Source: Diogma glabrata
Taxonomy: Eukaryota; Arthropoda; Insecta; Diptera; Cylindrotomidae
Direction: 5' to 3'
Assembly (NCBI GenBank): GCA_963693315.1
Contig: OY856186.1
Location: 232,584,392 to 232,648,391 of the forward strand
Length of the DNA: 64,000 nucleotides
A program made the position numbers and the translations under genes. Below the pieces are notes generated by a model. It searched no databases. It was not told the origin of the DNA and saw nothing but the letters and a program-made list of their open reading frames with translations. The first letter of the stretch is position 1, and the number at the start of each line of letters is the position of its first letter. Shown piece after piece: positions 45,488 to 56,711 of the stretch.

Positions 45488-47105
45488 CTAAGTATGGAAT
45501 TTCCTGTCTGGATGTATTGGTTCCGGATCTTCATTAGACAGCTTTTTACATTCTAAAGAGATAATTGCGCCTTGAATCTCTTTAAATTGAGCTAAATCAT
45601 AATCAAATTGAGAATTTGCGTTGTTTGCTTTTAACTGAGGAGTTATAATTTTCATATTTGCTGTATATCGTATCGAGTTGTTAAATTCTCGAGCTGAAGG
45701 ATACTTTTTATAACTGCCGTTACCTTTAGTTAAAGCGAACACATTTTAGAAAAATTTAGAAAGGCGAACACATTTTAGAAAAATTATTAATAATATCTTG
45801 ATTTAATTTAGCAGTTAATATAAAATTAATATTTTCATTATATTTAAAAATTTCATCGTATAGATAAAGTAACGCTGATATATTTTGAGGAAATCCATTA
45901 AAAGCATAAATTGCTTTTTTTCGCCCATTGTGATTTTGAATCAAAGTTAAATTTATGGTTATATTATAACCATAAGGTTATATTATAACTATAAGGCATT
46001 TCTATTAAAAAAAATTTTTGTTGAATATTATTTCTCGAAAATGATGATTTATACATATCAGGAAAATCAATGGAACGACTGTTCAAAATGTCAAATAGCT
46101 TATCAAATTTTTCAATGAAAATTGCTGTTGCTTCAGCGTTTGCTTTACATGTTTCATCAAACTTATCGAGATACGATGCTGTTCTTATTCCAGCAGCAAC
46201 AGATCGGCTTAATATTTGGGTCGCATAGCTAACTCTCATTTTAACTAAATTATTTGGAAAAATATGATTTTGTGTCAATTTGGGACACATTTTCGATGCA
46301 CTTAGATTTTCCAAATTATATAAATTAACTGTAACTTGCCATGACGCAATATCATTTTCCGTTTGTATTTTATTAGACATTAAAATATTCCGTACATATT
46401 TTATGAGATGTGGTGTGCAACTACTATTGTGTTGGATTTGTGAGTAGAACATGGTGCATCTATAGTAACCCCTAAATTTTTAAACAAAGACCTGTTATTA
46501 GAAGCTTGATCGGTAACAACACAATTCACATTTACATTTAATTCAATACATATGTCTAAAACTTTTGGCAGAGTTTCAAACGACTTACTTCCTGTTAATC
46601 CAACAAATGAAACTATATACTCTAAAATATATTGCCATGGTGAGAACAAACCACGTATCAAAAAAACGCTGATTTCTTTGCCTATTAATTGTTGTCGATC
46701 AACTCCGTCGGTGCAAATTCCATCAACTAGATCTTTATGGGTATTATACTCTAACTCGCTTCGAATATGAATTTCATCAAACACCAAAGTTGCCATACGT
46801 TCTTTTTCTGTGCAGCAATTCATATTTATTTGGGTTTTAATACTTTCAAGAATATTTTTATTGAAACTGGGTGAGCATTCTTTAATCGGCAAACATTTTA
46901 ATAGAGTTGAACAAGATGAAAGATTAAAACCCAAATATCTCAAAAAAGGATAATACGAGGCCGATTTAAAGTATAAAGTATGCGCTAAAAGTCTTTAGTT
47001 CTCAGGCCTTTTGGTTTTCGGTTTTTCTGTTAGTCTTGTTTTAATGAATAATTGGGGAATATCTGGGACATCATCAAACTTTTTTAAAATAAAATTTATA
47101 TCCAT
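45488..47105 (-). pseudogene. P-element-type transposase, broken
   Basis: The frame is cut into at least five pieces. From ATG at 47105 an N-terminal piece meets a stop near 47000. The next (to about 46401) contains FKSASYYPFLRYLGF, LVFDEIHI and VVTDQASNNRSLF, matching the RNase-H-like catalytic core of P/THAP9 transposases. The following piece has HLIKYVRNILMS and ATQILSRSVAAGIRT. The last ones have NGFPQNISALLYLYDEIF and TAKLNQDIINNF, the C-terminal P-family signature. No THAP finger was found at its start. Several frameshifts and an internal stop make it non-functional, although the terminal repeats look well preserved. Confidence 0.8.
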
Positions 47106-47785
47106 CTTTTTATCAGATTGTTGGTTTGTAAAATAAAAATTTTGCCGGTTTTTGTTTGTCTTTCCTGATATTAGTTTTCAGGCTTATATACTTATGTAAT
47201 TATATTTTTACTTAAGCAATGGACTTGGACCAATGGAACTTTTACATAAGCAATGGTCTTGGATCAATGGACCTTTTACATAAGCAATGGAAAAAATGGA
47301 TTTAATGATATTTGAGAAATTATAATTGAAATGGCAGGGTTGGGCAACGCTTAAATATATTATACTTGAAAATGTAACTGTAACAATGTAATGTCAATAA
47401 ATTTCATTGTTCGAATAAATTAATTATTAATTTATTGGTTTGCTGCTCCTTTGTTACGTTTACTTGTGGAATATGGTTGGGTTTCTGTTCAATGTTCAGT
47501 TATTTCCTGTCTCGAGTTAAATATGTGATCGTTTATGTTAGTAAGGATAAGTAGAGAATTATTATTTAAATTTAAATATATAAATCCCTACAAATGTTTA
47601 TAGTGACTAATTTCTAACTAATTTCCTGTTTTTTTACTAACCAACCCGAGCTAAATCATTTTCCTTACCAATCTTATCCAAAACCAGAACCTATTCTAAT
47701 CCAAAATCCCATTGGGTGCAAGGAGCTATCCACAAGTTAGATAAAACGCCATCCTCACCTGCCTGCCGTGCACCCAGCTTGTAAC

Positions 47786-48785
47786 TGACGAGGCTCTGAC
47801 GACCGAGTAACGGCGGTATAACCGATCATCGAGGACTTCATAAAGTTCTTGCTTATCTAATTCGCTTAGAATAGTTAGTCCTGTAAAATTATTTTAGCGC
47901 ACCGCGTCTTGCTGGCTAAGTTAACCATCTATCTAGCGTTGCATTTAAAACAGAATCCCCAATTACTGAGATCTGCTGGTGCTTCCAACTGATTTTTCAA
48001 ATTGTCATTTTTTTTTATTATAAAAAAACTATAAAAACAATTAAAAACTAAACTCAAAATACTTCCGTTATGCTATAACCTTGTATCAATAATTGATATT
48101 ATTATTTTAAATCTAATAAAATTTGATCCGAAAATTATTCAAAATAATTCGAACAAAACCAAAAACCGATTATGCTTTTCATTCACTAAAATCATAAATA
48201 AATATTTTACTAAATTCTCTCTAATTTTTCGATAAAAAAACAAAATCTTTATCATAATTTAATTGCTTCCCAAAACAAAATGTAAACAAAAAGTTTTCTT
48301 CCTATAGTTGACATGGTATCTTCGGATATTCAAAGAGTCTAAATAATGAATATTTCATATTTAGTGTGCTAAACATGTCTAACTAATTAATAAAAAAAAA
48401 AAAAAAAAAAAAAACTAAATAATTTAAATTTCATTGAAATCACTTCACACGACTACGAACATAACATAACGTAAAACAATACGAAATTACAACAAAAATA
48501 TTTGTCCTTTCGAAAAAAAAATCTGGTTAAAAAAAAATGATTTTTTTTTAAACGTTCTACACAAATACATTTAGAAAAACAATAATAATCATAAAGATAT
48601 AAGAATAAATAGAAACCAAAAAACAAAAACGTTAAACTTTATACTCATATAACACTAATTTTAAATATTACGAATCATCTACTTGAGTACAGGTGTCACT
48701 AGATAGTTAATATCCTGAAACAAAATAAAAATAGTGAGAGAATATTTTGTTCTACTTCATTTGTCTTATATTATTATTTGTCTAT
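47786..48785 (-). repeat. Right long terminal inverted repeat
   Basis: Mirror of the left repeat, about 100 bp longer because of a poly(A)-bearing insertion at 48301-48413. Confidence 0.85.
48301..48413 (+). mobile_element. Short retroposed sequence with poly(A) tail
   Basis: About 110 bp present in the right inverted repeat but absent from the left one, ending in 22-23 A (from about 48392). Looks like a SINE or a severely truncated LINE copy; no tRNA-like boxes were recognised. Confidence 0.6.
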
Positions 48786-48923
48786 GATATAACTCAACTA
48801 AAAAATATTTTAACGCAACCAAATATAAGTGATCGTTCTGTTGTTGTAATCTCCATAGCTGGGGCAATGAGAAAAGGAAAAAGTTTTTCATTGAATTTTT
48901 TTTTGCGATATTTATATAATCAA

Positions 48924-49740
48924 GTAAGTTATGATAATTTGAAATTATTTAGTTTTTTAAGTGTTGATATAAGTCATAAAAGAGTTGGCTTACAGCGATA
49001 TAGAATCAAATTATGCTATATAAGTATATAGTTTTCAATTCATGATTTAAGATTTGGTCTGAGTGTAGGCAAAACTTCAAAATTTACATACTTTTTTTTG
49101 TAGTTTTACATATTATTTTGAATTATCAGGAAAATTCCTTAAAATCTCAAACAATTTATTGATTCCATTTATTTTAATGAAAATTTTTAACAAATAATTT
49201 TTATAAATTGTTTTTTTAATCAATTATATTGTTTTGTGTGATTCACCTTTTTGTTTGCGAAATTTAAATTGTACCCACCAAATTTTTTCTTTCTAGTAAC
49301 TTGTCTTTTGTGTGTTATCATCCATACAATTTTTTTTTATAAAGTCCGCCCCACCTACATATATTTTTGGCGAATGCGTGCGTCGCAAATATTTTCGTCC
49401 CATAAATATGTTATCACACAAATATTTATTCAAGTAAATTTTTAAATTTCCCCGCTCAAGCCACTCGTGAGAACAATAAAATATAAATGGAAACAATAAA
49501 AGCAGCAATCTTTTTTTTCATAATTAACTTAGACATGATAAACAACTCAATGCAAATAATAAAATATTAAAAGTTTGGTTGTAGGTTAAGCCGGGTAGTC
49601 ACATACAACAGAAACAGAATCCCATACAAAATTGGAACGCAACAGAATTTAGAAACAGAAAAATTAATCAATTTTGTGTTGAACAGCTGAAACAATTTAA
49701 AGTATACTACAGACCTACAGTTAAATCGTATAATCGTATA
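48924..49740. other. Putative intron/flank
   Basis: AT-rich, no plus-strand exon recognised. A faint minus-strand similarity to the GTPase gene lies at 49230-49293. Confidence 0.4.
49230..49293 (-). pseudogene. Possible GTPase remnant
   Basis: A minus-strand reading IWWVQFKFRKQKGESH resembles IWMWSKIFKFHKQNGDT of the GTPase gene at 28-30 kb. Very short and on the strand opposite to the neighbouring atlastin-like exon, so it could be an inverted fragment or coincidence. Confidence 0.3.
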
Positions 49741-50080
49741 AACGAATTTTATTTCTACAGTAGAAAGTTTCTACACCTTTTTCATAGGAAAACTACACAA
49801 CGATTCTATCTCGATTCTTCCTATAAAATTTTAACGAATTTTGATTGGCTCCCACAAACGAATTTTATTTCTACTGTAGAAAGTTTCTACACCTTTTCCA
49901 TAGGAAAACTACACAACGATTCTACCTCGATTCTTTCTATAAAATTTTAACGAATTTTGATTGGTTTCCAACGAATTTTATTTCAACAGTAGAAAGTTTC
50001 TACACCTTTTCCATAGGAAAACTACACAACGATTCTATCTCGATTATTTCTATAATATTTTAATGAATTTTGATTGGTTA
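49741..50080. repeat. Three tandem copies of a MITE end (about 115 bp each)
   Basis: Units start at 49741, 49857 and 49970. Each contains AACGAATTTTATTT, a GTAGAAAGTTTCTACACC hairpin and ACACAACGATTCTA. Confidence 0.85.
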
Positions 50081-50866
50081 ACTCGCATATAAGCCTGCCA
50101 TCTTGAGAATAGTTTTATAAAACTGAACTAAAGCAAGAAAAAAGCAATAATGAAACATTCCATAACTTTATGGTTTATTATGGTTTTGCCGTGAGAAAAT
50201 TTAATTATATTTATAAAAACGATTTGCTTAATTAATATTAATATATTAAGGGGTTTAAAAGTGTATATAAACATAAAAGTGTATTTATATCTTAAAGAAA
50301 AAATATGAAATTTTTTAAAGGTGAAAGTGCTGGTGAAAAAGTTAAATTACGAGGTGACAAAATACAACATGATTTCCACTCCATTTAAAACATTCAAAGT
50401 ATACAAATGAGAAACAAGTTCATGGTAATAATAAACATTTACAAACACAAACTTTAAATCAGATTTTTTCGGTAATTTATCAAATGAAAATTATTTTAAT
50501 ATTTATGTCACTAAATTCTTTTTATATTTGCAGATGCATGACGAAAAAGCTATACAACTATACAATTACATTAAAAAAAAAATATAAAATCAATTTAAAA
50601 TTTTATTTTTCATAATAATTCTTCTAATTCAAAAAATCTCTGGAAAGCAGGTCAAAAAACCTCTGGAACTGTGCACTCGACGATGGTGTCCTTAAACCGA
50701 AACCAGATATCAATCTGAAAATTAATAATGACTTGGTGAGTGATAAAAAGTTGCTGAAGAATTAAATCGTCATTTTGCTGTAGCAGGACAAGCAAACAAA
50801 TATTACCATTCCCCTTATTGTATCAAACTCAATTCAAAAGCCGATAGTGAATTCAGACAATCTTTT

Positions 50867-51431
50867 GTGCTTCGGCAGACAAACAGATTTGAAGTCTTGG
50901 ACACAATTAAAAACCTGAAAAATACAATATCAAAAGGCCCTGATGGATTTGATACAAATCTCTTTAAGGTGTGCGCTGAAAGTCTAGCAGATAGCTTTGT
51001 TCATCTCATCAATAAATCTTTCGAAGAAGGAGTCTTTCCTGATCTTCTGAAATGTTCTGAAATTGTACCAGCATATAAAAAAGGGAAGCAAATCAGATGT
51101 AAATAATTACCGACCGCTATAACCTCCATTAATTCCAAAATTTTTGAAAGTATCTTCAAGGCACGTCTTCTTGAATTTATCAGGAACAATAACATACTCT
51201 GTAGAGAGCAATATGGGTTTCGTGGAGCTTCTAATACAACAACTACCTTGTATGATTTATGTACACTAGCTCAGGGAATGAAATTCAAAGAAAATAGGGT
51301 GGCTGTTATTTTCCTGGATCTTCAAAAATCCTTCGATTCTGTGGACATCGACACGCTTGTAACAAAATTAATTCAATTAGGAGTTGACGGTACTGCTCTT
51401 GGATGGATTAAATCGTATTTTTCAAATCGAC
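50867..51431 (+). pseudogene. LINE RT, N-terminal half
   Basis: RT motifs 1-4: TISKGPDGFDTN, SLADSFVHLINKSF, then after a frameshift near 51095 EQYGFRG and VAVIFLDLQKSFDSVD, ending KSYFSNR at the insertion point. Broken by at least one frameshift. Confidence 0.75.
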
Positions 51432-51717
51432 GTTGTTGTTGTTGTATCGACGGTGCGGTGCTACTTCTCCAGCTCCATGTCCAGATTCAGGAACTCTGCT
51501 ACTACTCTTGGGCGGTACCACAAACTGTGCTAGAGTGGATCTGGTACTGCGCGGTAGTTTGACCTCTTCCGCAGCGACTTGTGACGGCTTACTTTTGAGA
51601 ACTCGATTAGGAGCGTAGTTCTTTATTGTGTCCTCAACAACTTTCGTATGAATCGTTTTTAAGCTCGTTGTATACGTAAGCTCATCAATGTTATCTGTTA
51701 TTTCGCTGTTTCTGACA

Positions 51718-52959
51718 TCACTTAAGCAACGCCACGTTTTGTGTTACTTGTGACTTATTCCAGCGGGTGTCAGCGACTTGAGGTGTCCATGTGGGTGCAG
51801 TATAATTCAAAATAGGTCTTCCTATTGCTTTATATGTTGTTATAATTGTTTCTTTATCTTTCCCCCATGAACTGCCAGCCAGTGCTTTCAGAGCATTGTT
51901 TCTATTTTTCAATCTCGCGTTCACCTGTTGAGCATGAGCATTGAACTTAAGTATTGGATCGAATGTGACCCCCCAATATTCTCGGATTTTTGACCGTGGG
52001 ATTGTGGCGCGCGTGCAGCCCAGGACATATAAGGGCATTACTGACCAGTTATTGCTCAATCTCATTATTGCTAGACGCAATTTGTCCATTTAAGAAGCAT
52101 GTGTCCTATTCAGACAAACCGCCAGGTATGACTCCATCCTAAGCGTTGTCAATGCAGATGTTGAGTGTTGTGTTCACCTCCTCCGTCCATGTGGTGAAAA
52201 GTGTAGATGTGAACTTTCCGGTGGAAAGTTTCAGTTTTCTGGTTTTAAACCATTCGTTTAGGATGTTAAGGTAGGTGTTCAAAGCATTAGTGTGTTGTTC
52301 TAGGTTGTTTCCTGTTGCAAGCACTGGCAGTCGTCTGCATATGACGTGATGGTTATTCCTTCTTGTGGTGTAGGTAAGCTGCTTAGGTAGAGATTGAATA
52401 GTCAAGGTGAGAGAACTCCACCTTGTGGAACTCCTTGTTTGAGCACTCTCATCTTAGATTTGGAGTTACGGAACTCAACGCATGTTTGTCGGCCTCTTAG
52501 GTAGTTGCACAACCAGCGCTTTATTAAACCTGGCAGATTGGGGTTAAATATATCATCTAATAGTGCAGCGTGCGACACTGTGTCGAAGGCTTTTGATAGG
52601 TCGAGCGCAACTAATATTCTGGCACAAGGTTGTTTTTGGTTTAATCCATCACTGATTTGATCTTGGATCTTGTGAAGAGCGGTGGTTGTACTATGTGCTG
52701 TCCTAAAGCCATGTTGGTGGGGCGCCAAATTGCAAGATCTGGATAACCGAGGTAACAGAAGCGCTTCCATCAGTTTGGCAACCGATGAAAGGATGGAGAT
52801 CGGTCTGTAAGATTCTCCCTTCTCTTCAGGTTTTCCAGGTTTCAAGATGGAGCTTATTCTAGCTGTTTTCCAGATGTTTGGTATCTGAAGAGTATTTAGC
52901 GATGTGTTGAGTGTAGTAGTGAGAAAGATCAATTCTTTGGGTCCAATGTGTTTTAGCAT
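51718..52959 (-). pseudogene. LINE reverse transcriptase, frameshifted
   Basis: On the minus strand: RPISILSSVAKLME, QHGFRTAHSTTTAL, VALDLSKAFDTVSH and KQGVPQGGVLSP, then after a frameshift near 52402 a damaged YADD region and LNILNEWFKTRKLKLS, then after another break near 52100 WGVTFDPILKFNAH and NALKALAGSSWG. 'KQGVPQGG.LSP' fits the Ingi/Vingi/I group better than Jockey. At least two frameshifts. Confidence 0.78.
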
Positions 52960-53538
52960 GATGGCTGAGATGCCGTCGGGTCCAATGGCTTTGGATGGCT
53001 TACTTTTCTTTATAGCATTCTCAACTTCTTCTTCGGAGAATGTGATATCCTCTAGATGTTCACTTTGCGCAGATGTCTCGATACTGACTTTGTTTTCTTT
53101 TCATGTTTACTTGGCTTTTCTGTAAACTGTGTATAATTGAATGGTGTGATATGGTGTGAACTGTGTGATATAATTGAAGGAGATCATGCAGTTGTTATCC
53201 GGTTGTCGAGGATGAGTTAAGCCTTTTATGACCTTCCAGAGACTTGCTTGGGCCGAAGCTTGACTTACTAGCTCTCTTCATTTATTACGTTTGTGTTCCG
53301 TAGCTAGCTTATTTATTTGGTTGTTTAGTTCTTTAATTCTAATGTCGGCTGGATCTGCCTTGCGGATGTCATCGCTTAATGTTGAAAGAGCACAACCTTC
53401 CTGTGGGAAGTTTGGTTTCATCTTTTGAATTCTGCCGGCTGGAATGAAACGAGATCTGGCATTATTAAAATTTCTCTGAAATTTTTTTCCCCAGAGAGAA
53501 TTCTTACTGATTTCTATTTCAGTAAAATTTGTAAAATT

Positions 53539-54304
53539 TTACCAGTCAGCTTTGACAAAATTAATATATGTCTTCTTCTCGGACTTTATTTGGTTAATTG
53601 AACGGCTTAAGGTGATTATGATCGGCACGTGGTCTGATCCTAATGCAATTTCAGTTCTCCATTCAGCAATTGGCATTAGTGACATGCTGGCAAGGGAAAC
53701 ATCCGGAGAAGAATACGAGTTATTTGTTACCCTTGTTGGTTGTGGTTCGTTGAGGACTCCAAAGTTGGAGCCGTAAATTTGATCAGCAATGCTTTCGCCT
53801 CGTGAATCAGTGTTAAGGTGTGAGTGCCATAGTTCATGGTGAGCATTCACATCTCCGAGAGTTAGGCAGTCTTTGGTATAAAAATAGTTGTCCTATGGAC
53901 GGTTTATAACCTGTATCACAGCTGCTTACGGGTGGTTTATAAATATCGACTAGTGTTATCTCCGTGTTTCCGGATTTTATTATGATACCCAGTTGTTGTA
54001 GGTGATTATCGGTTCCCGGTACTGCTGGTAATGTGGTTGTACGGAAGATAGCGGTTTTGTGAATTATAAAGGCAAGGCCACCACCCTTGTCCTTCACTCT
54101 ATCCAGTCTTATAATTCTATAATCACAGATATTATCACTAATTTTGGATCTAGCATTTAGTTTGGTTTCTTGTAGAAACGCGACTAGAATATCAGTATTG
54201 CACATATAGTTTATTATGTCATCAATTTTATTAATGAGACCATTGTAATTTAATTGCATTACTTTCATATCGCTTGGGGTGTCCGGATGTCTGTTCATTC
54301 GCAT
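53539..54304 (-). pseudogene. LINE AP-like endonuclease, frameshifted
   Basis: Two frames: one with MQLNYNGLINKIDDI, FLQETKL (catalytic Glu) and GGGLAFIIH; the next, offset near 53850, with NAHHELWHS, DSRG and GSDHVPI (catalytic Asp-His). Together they give the exonuclease-endonuclease-phosphatase fold that nicks target DNA in non-LTR retrotransposition. Confidence 0.8.
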
Positions 54305-54313
54305 TATGTTCTG

Positions 54314-54620
54314 CTACGAGATCCTGCTTGACTGTTGACCTGATGTCTGGCAACATGGCGCTGTATAGTTTTTGGTCCATTGCTTATGTGTGGCAAGGCC
54401 TGAGCAGTTCTTGAGATGACACCATTCCTTACAACTGTTACACTGTACGGATGTAGTGTTTGCCCTTAAAATGTGTTTACACATTGTACAGTGCCATGTT
54501 TTAGTTGGTCCAGGGTTTCTTTCAATACCAGCCATGACGAGGAGAGTTTGAAGCAGTGAGGCCAATGACAGCTGCTTTATCCAAAAAATGGAGCGACGGA
54601 GTTGCACCTTTTGTCGAAAA
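54314..54620 (-). CDS. LINE ORF N-terminus: 2A-like motif plus PHD-type finger
   Basis: The frame reads LASLLQTLLVMAGIERNPGP, then a Cys/His cluster WHCTMCKHILRAN, QCNSCKEWCHLKNCSG and PCC. The G-I-E-R-N-P-G-P core matches the 2A ribosome-skipping motif (D-V/I-E-x-N-P-G-P) except Gly in place of Asp. The preceding leucine-rich stretch is usual for 2A sequences at LINE N-termini, some of which double as signal sequences. The finger spacing (C-x2-C...C-x2-C...W-C-H...C) resembles PHD fingers found in CR1/Ingi-type elements. The only upstream start in frame is non-ATG (an ATG sits inside the 2A region), so the 5' end may be slightly truncated. It stops at 54314 before the endonuclease frame. Confidence 0.65.
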
Positions 54621-54632
54621 TTTCAAATCGAC

Positions 54633-55505
54633 TTCAATATGTTTGCATCGATAACGTTAAATCTGGCACACTAAACATAAAATGTGGAGTTCCGCAAGGA
54701 AGTATTCCACTGCTTTTCTTATTGTTTATAAATGACTTTGTCCAATTGGTTTAGGAGGACAACCTTTTTTATTCGCTGATGATGTTGCATTGATGTACGT
54801 TGAATCTGATGAACTTTCAATTCAAACAAAAATTAATTTGGATTTATCTCTTATTTCAAATTGGCTGTTAAACAATAAGCTTAGCCTGAACGTTAAAAAA
54901 ACAAATATTTTTCAACAGCAGCTATTCGGATATAGATATCTTTTTTGAAGGTGTGAGCTTCAATCAACATGCTCTGAACGTTGAGAAAAAAATGTCATCG
55001 TATACAGGCATCATTAGAAGAACCTCAAAATATTTGAGTGACAATATTAGACGAATGATATACTATTCTCTTTCATAGTCACCTAATTTATGGTATCGCT
55101 GTTTGGGGTTCCATAAATAAAACAATAATGGAGTATCTACAAATTGTACAAAACAAAGCAATAAAAAATTTCTACGGTCTTCATCCGAGAACAAGCACTG
55201 AGTTTATTAACAAAAATTACAACTTTATGTCAATAAAACAAGTCTACAAACAAAATTTGCTCAACATCACACACAATATCTTAAATCAAAATGTTTACAC
55301 GAACACAACGTTTTCTCAAAACTCATCTATTCATTCATACTGTACCAGAATAGCGTCCAATCTGCACGTTGAGAAACTCCATCCTGATTCAATTAAATTT
55401 ATCTCCATCTCCGAATACAACAAACTTCCAAACGAACTTAAACTACTCAACAAACAAAAATTTAAAAAGTCAGCGACAGCATATATCAAGCAATTAGGTT
55501 ATTAA
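54633..55505 (+). pseudogene. LINE RT, C-terminal half
   Basis: Continues the plus-strand LINE after the nested insertion: CGVPQGSI, LLFINDF, FADDVALM, INLDLSLISNWLLNNKLSLN, then the final intact frame 55128-55505 with EYLQIVQNKAIKNF and INHNIL-like sequence. Frame breaks near 54745 and 54910. Ends about 300 bp before the AAAT tail. Confidence 0.72.
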
Positions 55506-56280
55506 TTTTAGTAATTCATTTTAAACTATGATTTTCATATTCTGTATTTCAATTTCTTCCATTTTCGTGTTATATAAGCTCTAATTTAAATTGTCTCTTA
55601 TTTTTTTTTCTTTATTTCATTGTATTTTTTAAACATATTTATTTTATTTCTCAAGCTCTTTGCTGCTGTGCTTTATTGACTTGAAATTTTTCTTTTTAAA
55701 AAACGTTTCTATGTATGTATGTATAATTTTTTATATTTTAATTATAGTGTTACTTGTATCAAAATTTTGAAATGTCCTGTAATGAGTTGTCTCGCTGGAC
55801 TAAAATAAAAATAAATAAATAAAATTTTTAATCCAATTTAGACCTTTAGCTATTAAACTAAATTAATATGTAATTAACAGACTAAATAAATGAATTTATG
55901 TATATAAATAAACTTGAACTTAAAGAAAATGTGTTTTAATTATTTCAATATTTTATTCAATTTGATTCTCGATTCTACCTATAGAATCGAAGGTGAAAAA
56001 TAACAAAATTTCTATAAAGAATCGTTATAAAAAGTTGTTAAAATTTCACAATAGAATCGTGATTGAATATTCCATAGCGATTCGAGTGGTTGGTAGTATT
56101 AGCCTACGATGGTAGTCCACGAATCTAGCGGACATTTTATTTTTTTTTCATATAAATTTCCATACCGCTTTCATCACGATTCCACAGCTCAGAGAAGTTT
56201 CTTCAACGATTCGTGGACGAATCGATGACATTTTATTCACTGGAATATAATTGAAGAATTTTTTTACGAAAGATTGTGTA

Positions 56281-56709
56281 TGTGAATTTCATTTCGTGCG
56301 TCAGATCAAAAAAAGATTGATTTTTTTTATCTGACAGCAAATTTTTGTTCGTTTTGTGTGTCAATGTCAGATAAAAGAAATCTATCTTTTTTGACCTGAA
56401 ATCTTTTTTTCAGATCTGAGATTTTAGCAAGATTTACTAATACCAATTCAAGTGAAATTTGACATATGTCAATTGTAGCATTTTATTATTTAATATATGA
56501 GATTTTAAATGAGTTTATTATTTCTAAATTAAATTAAATTAAATAAATAATTCTAAATTAAATAAAGTGTGAGAAGTGTGTAAAAATGATTTACTGCCAT
56601 TTTTTTACCCATACAACAAAATTTAAAAAAACAGCTGATTTCATGTTCGTTTGGTCACCGAAATCTAGATCTTTTTCGATCAAATCTGAAATACCTAACG
56701 AAATTCACA
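56281..56709. mobile_element. 429-bp MITE with TA flanks
   Basis: TGTGAATTTC at the left and GAAATTCACA at the right are inverted, and TA flanks both (56279-56280 and 56710-56711), as expected of Tc1/mariner-type insertion. Internal TCAGAT/ATCTGA motifs are repeated in both orientations. Confidence 0.75.
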
Positions 56710-56711
56710 TA

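Larger units (their letters stand above)
44523..48785 (-). mobile_element. P-superfamily DNA transposon, 4.26 kb
   Basis: The termini begin CATAGACAAATAATAATATA in inverted repeat. GATATAAC flanks both ends (44515-44522 and 48786-48793), the 8-bp duplication typical of P elements. The inverted repeats are about 0.9 kb long and enclose a decayed P-type transposase on the minus strand. Canonical P elements have 31-bp repeats; such long ones are unusual. Confidence 0.85.
44461..48923 (+). pseudogene. Atlastin-like exon split by a P-superfamily transposon
   Basis: Two coding pieces, 44461-44522 and 48794-48923, become one open frame if the element and one copy of its 8-bp duplication are left out. 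The left piece starts at ATG 44461 (a CAG just before could instead be a splice acceptor). The right piece contains SVVVISIAGAMRKGKSF, the atlastin P-loop region, followed by NFFLRYLYNQ. It ends at a strong donor, CAA/GTAAGT, at 48924. This is where atlastin genes often have an exon end (family knowledge). It is more atlastin-like than the gene at 28-30 kb. No later exons were recognised downstream on this strand. Unless the transposon is spliced out, this paralogue is dead. Confidence 0.75.
51432..54620 (-). mobile_element. Ingi/I-like LINE with (ACA)n tail and 12-bp target duplication
   Basis: TTTCAAATCGAC occurs at both junctions (51420-51431 and 54621-54632), a target-site duplication in the RT gene of the older LINE. 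The element's 3' end on the minus strand is a short ACA microsatellite rather than poly(A). Domain order: 2A-like motif, PHD-type finger, AP-type endonuclease, RT. The first codon of the recognisable frame is within 15 bp of the 5' junction, so the copy may be nearly full length or slightly truncated. Confidence 0.85.
50625..55826 (+). mobile_element. 5'-truncated LINE, split by a second LINE
   Basis: RT pieces on the plus strand before 51431 and after 54632 belong to one element. The left piece has KGPDGFDTNLFK, EQYGFRGASNTTTTL and FLDLQKSFDSVD. The right piece has KCGVPQGSI, FADDVAL and SWRNK-less thumb/C-terminal sequence (EYLQIVQNKAIKNFYG). It ends with an AAAT-type tail (about 55800-55826). 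Several frame breaks make it dead. The 5' limit is approximate. Confidence 0.75.
49741..56243 (-). mobile_element. MITE (same family as in the 5' LTR) holding a LINE nest
   Basis: The right end (…CGAATCGATGACATTTTATTCACTGG-like) is the inverse of the left end of the 26610-27760 MITE. Similarity runs from about 55930 to 56243. The left end carries AACGAATTTTATTTCTACAG, matching the other MITE end, in three tandem copies. Subtracting the LINE nest (about 50625-55826) leaves roughly 1.3 kb, close to the other member's length. Unit ends show CGAATC/GATTCG-rich arms. Confidence 0.7.
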
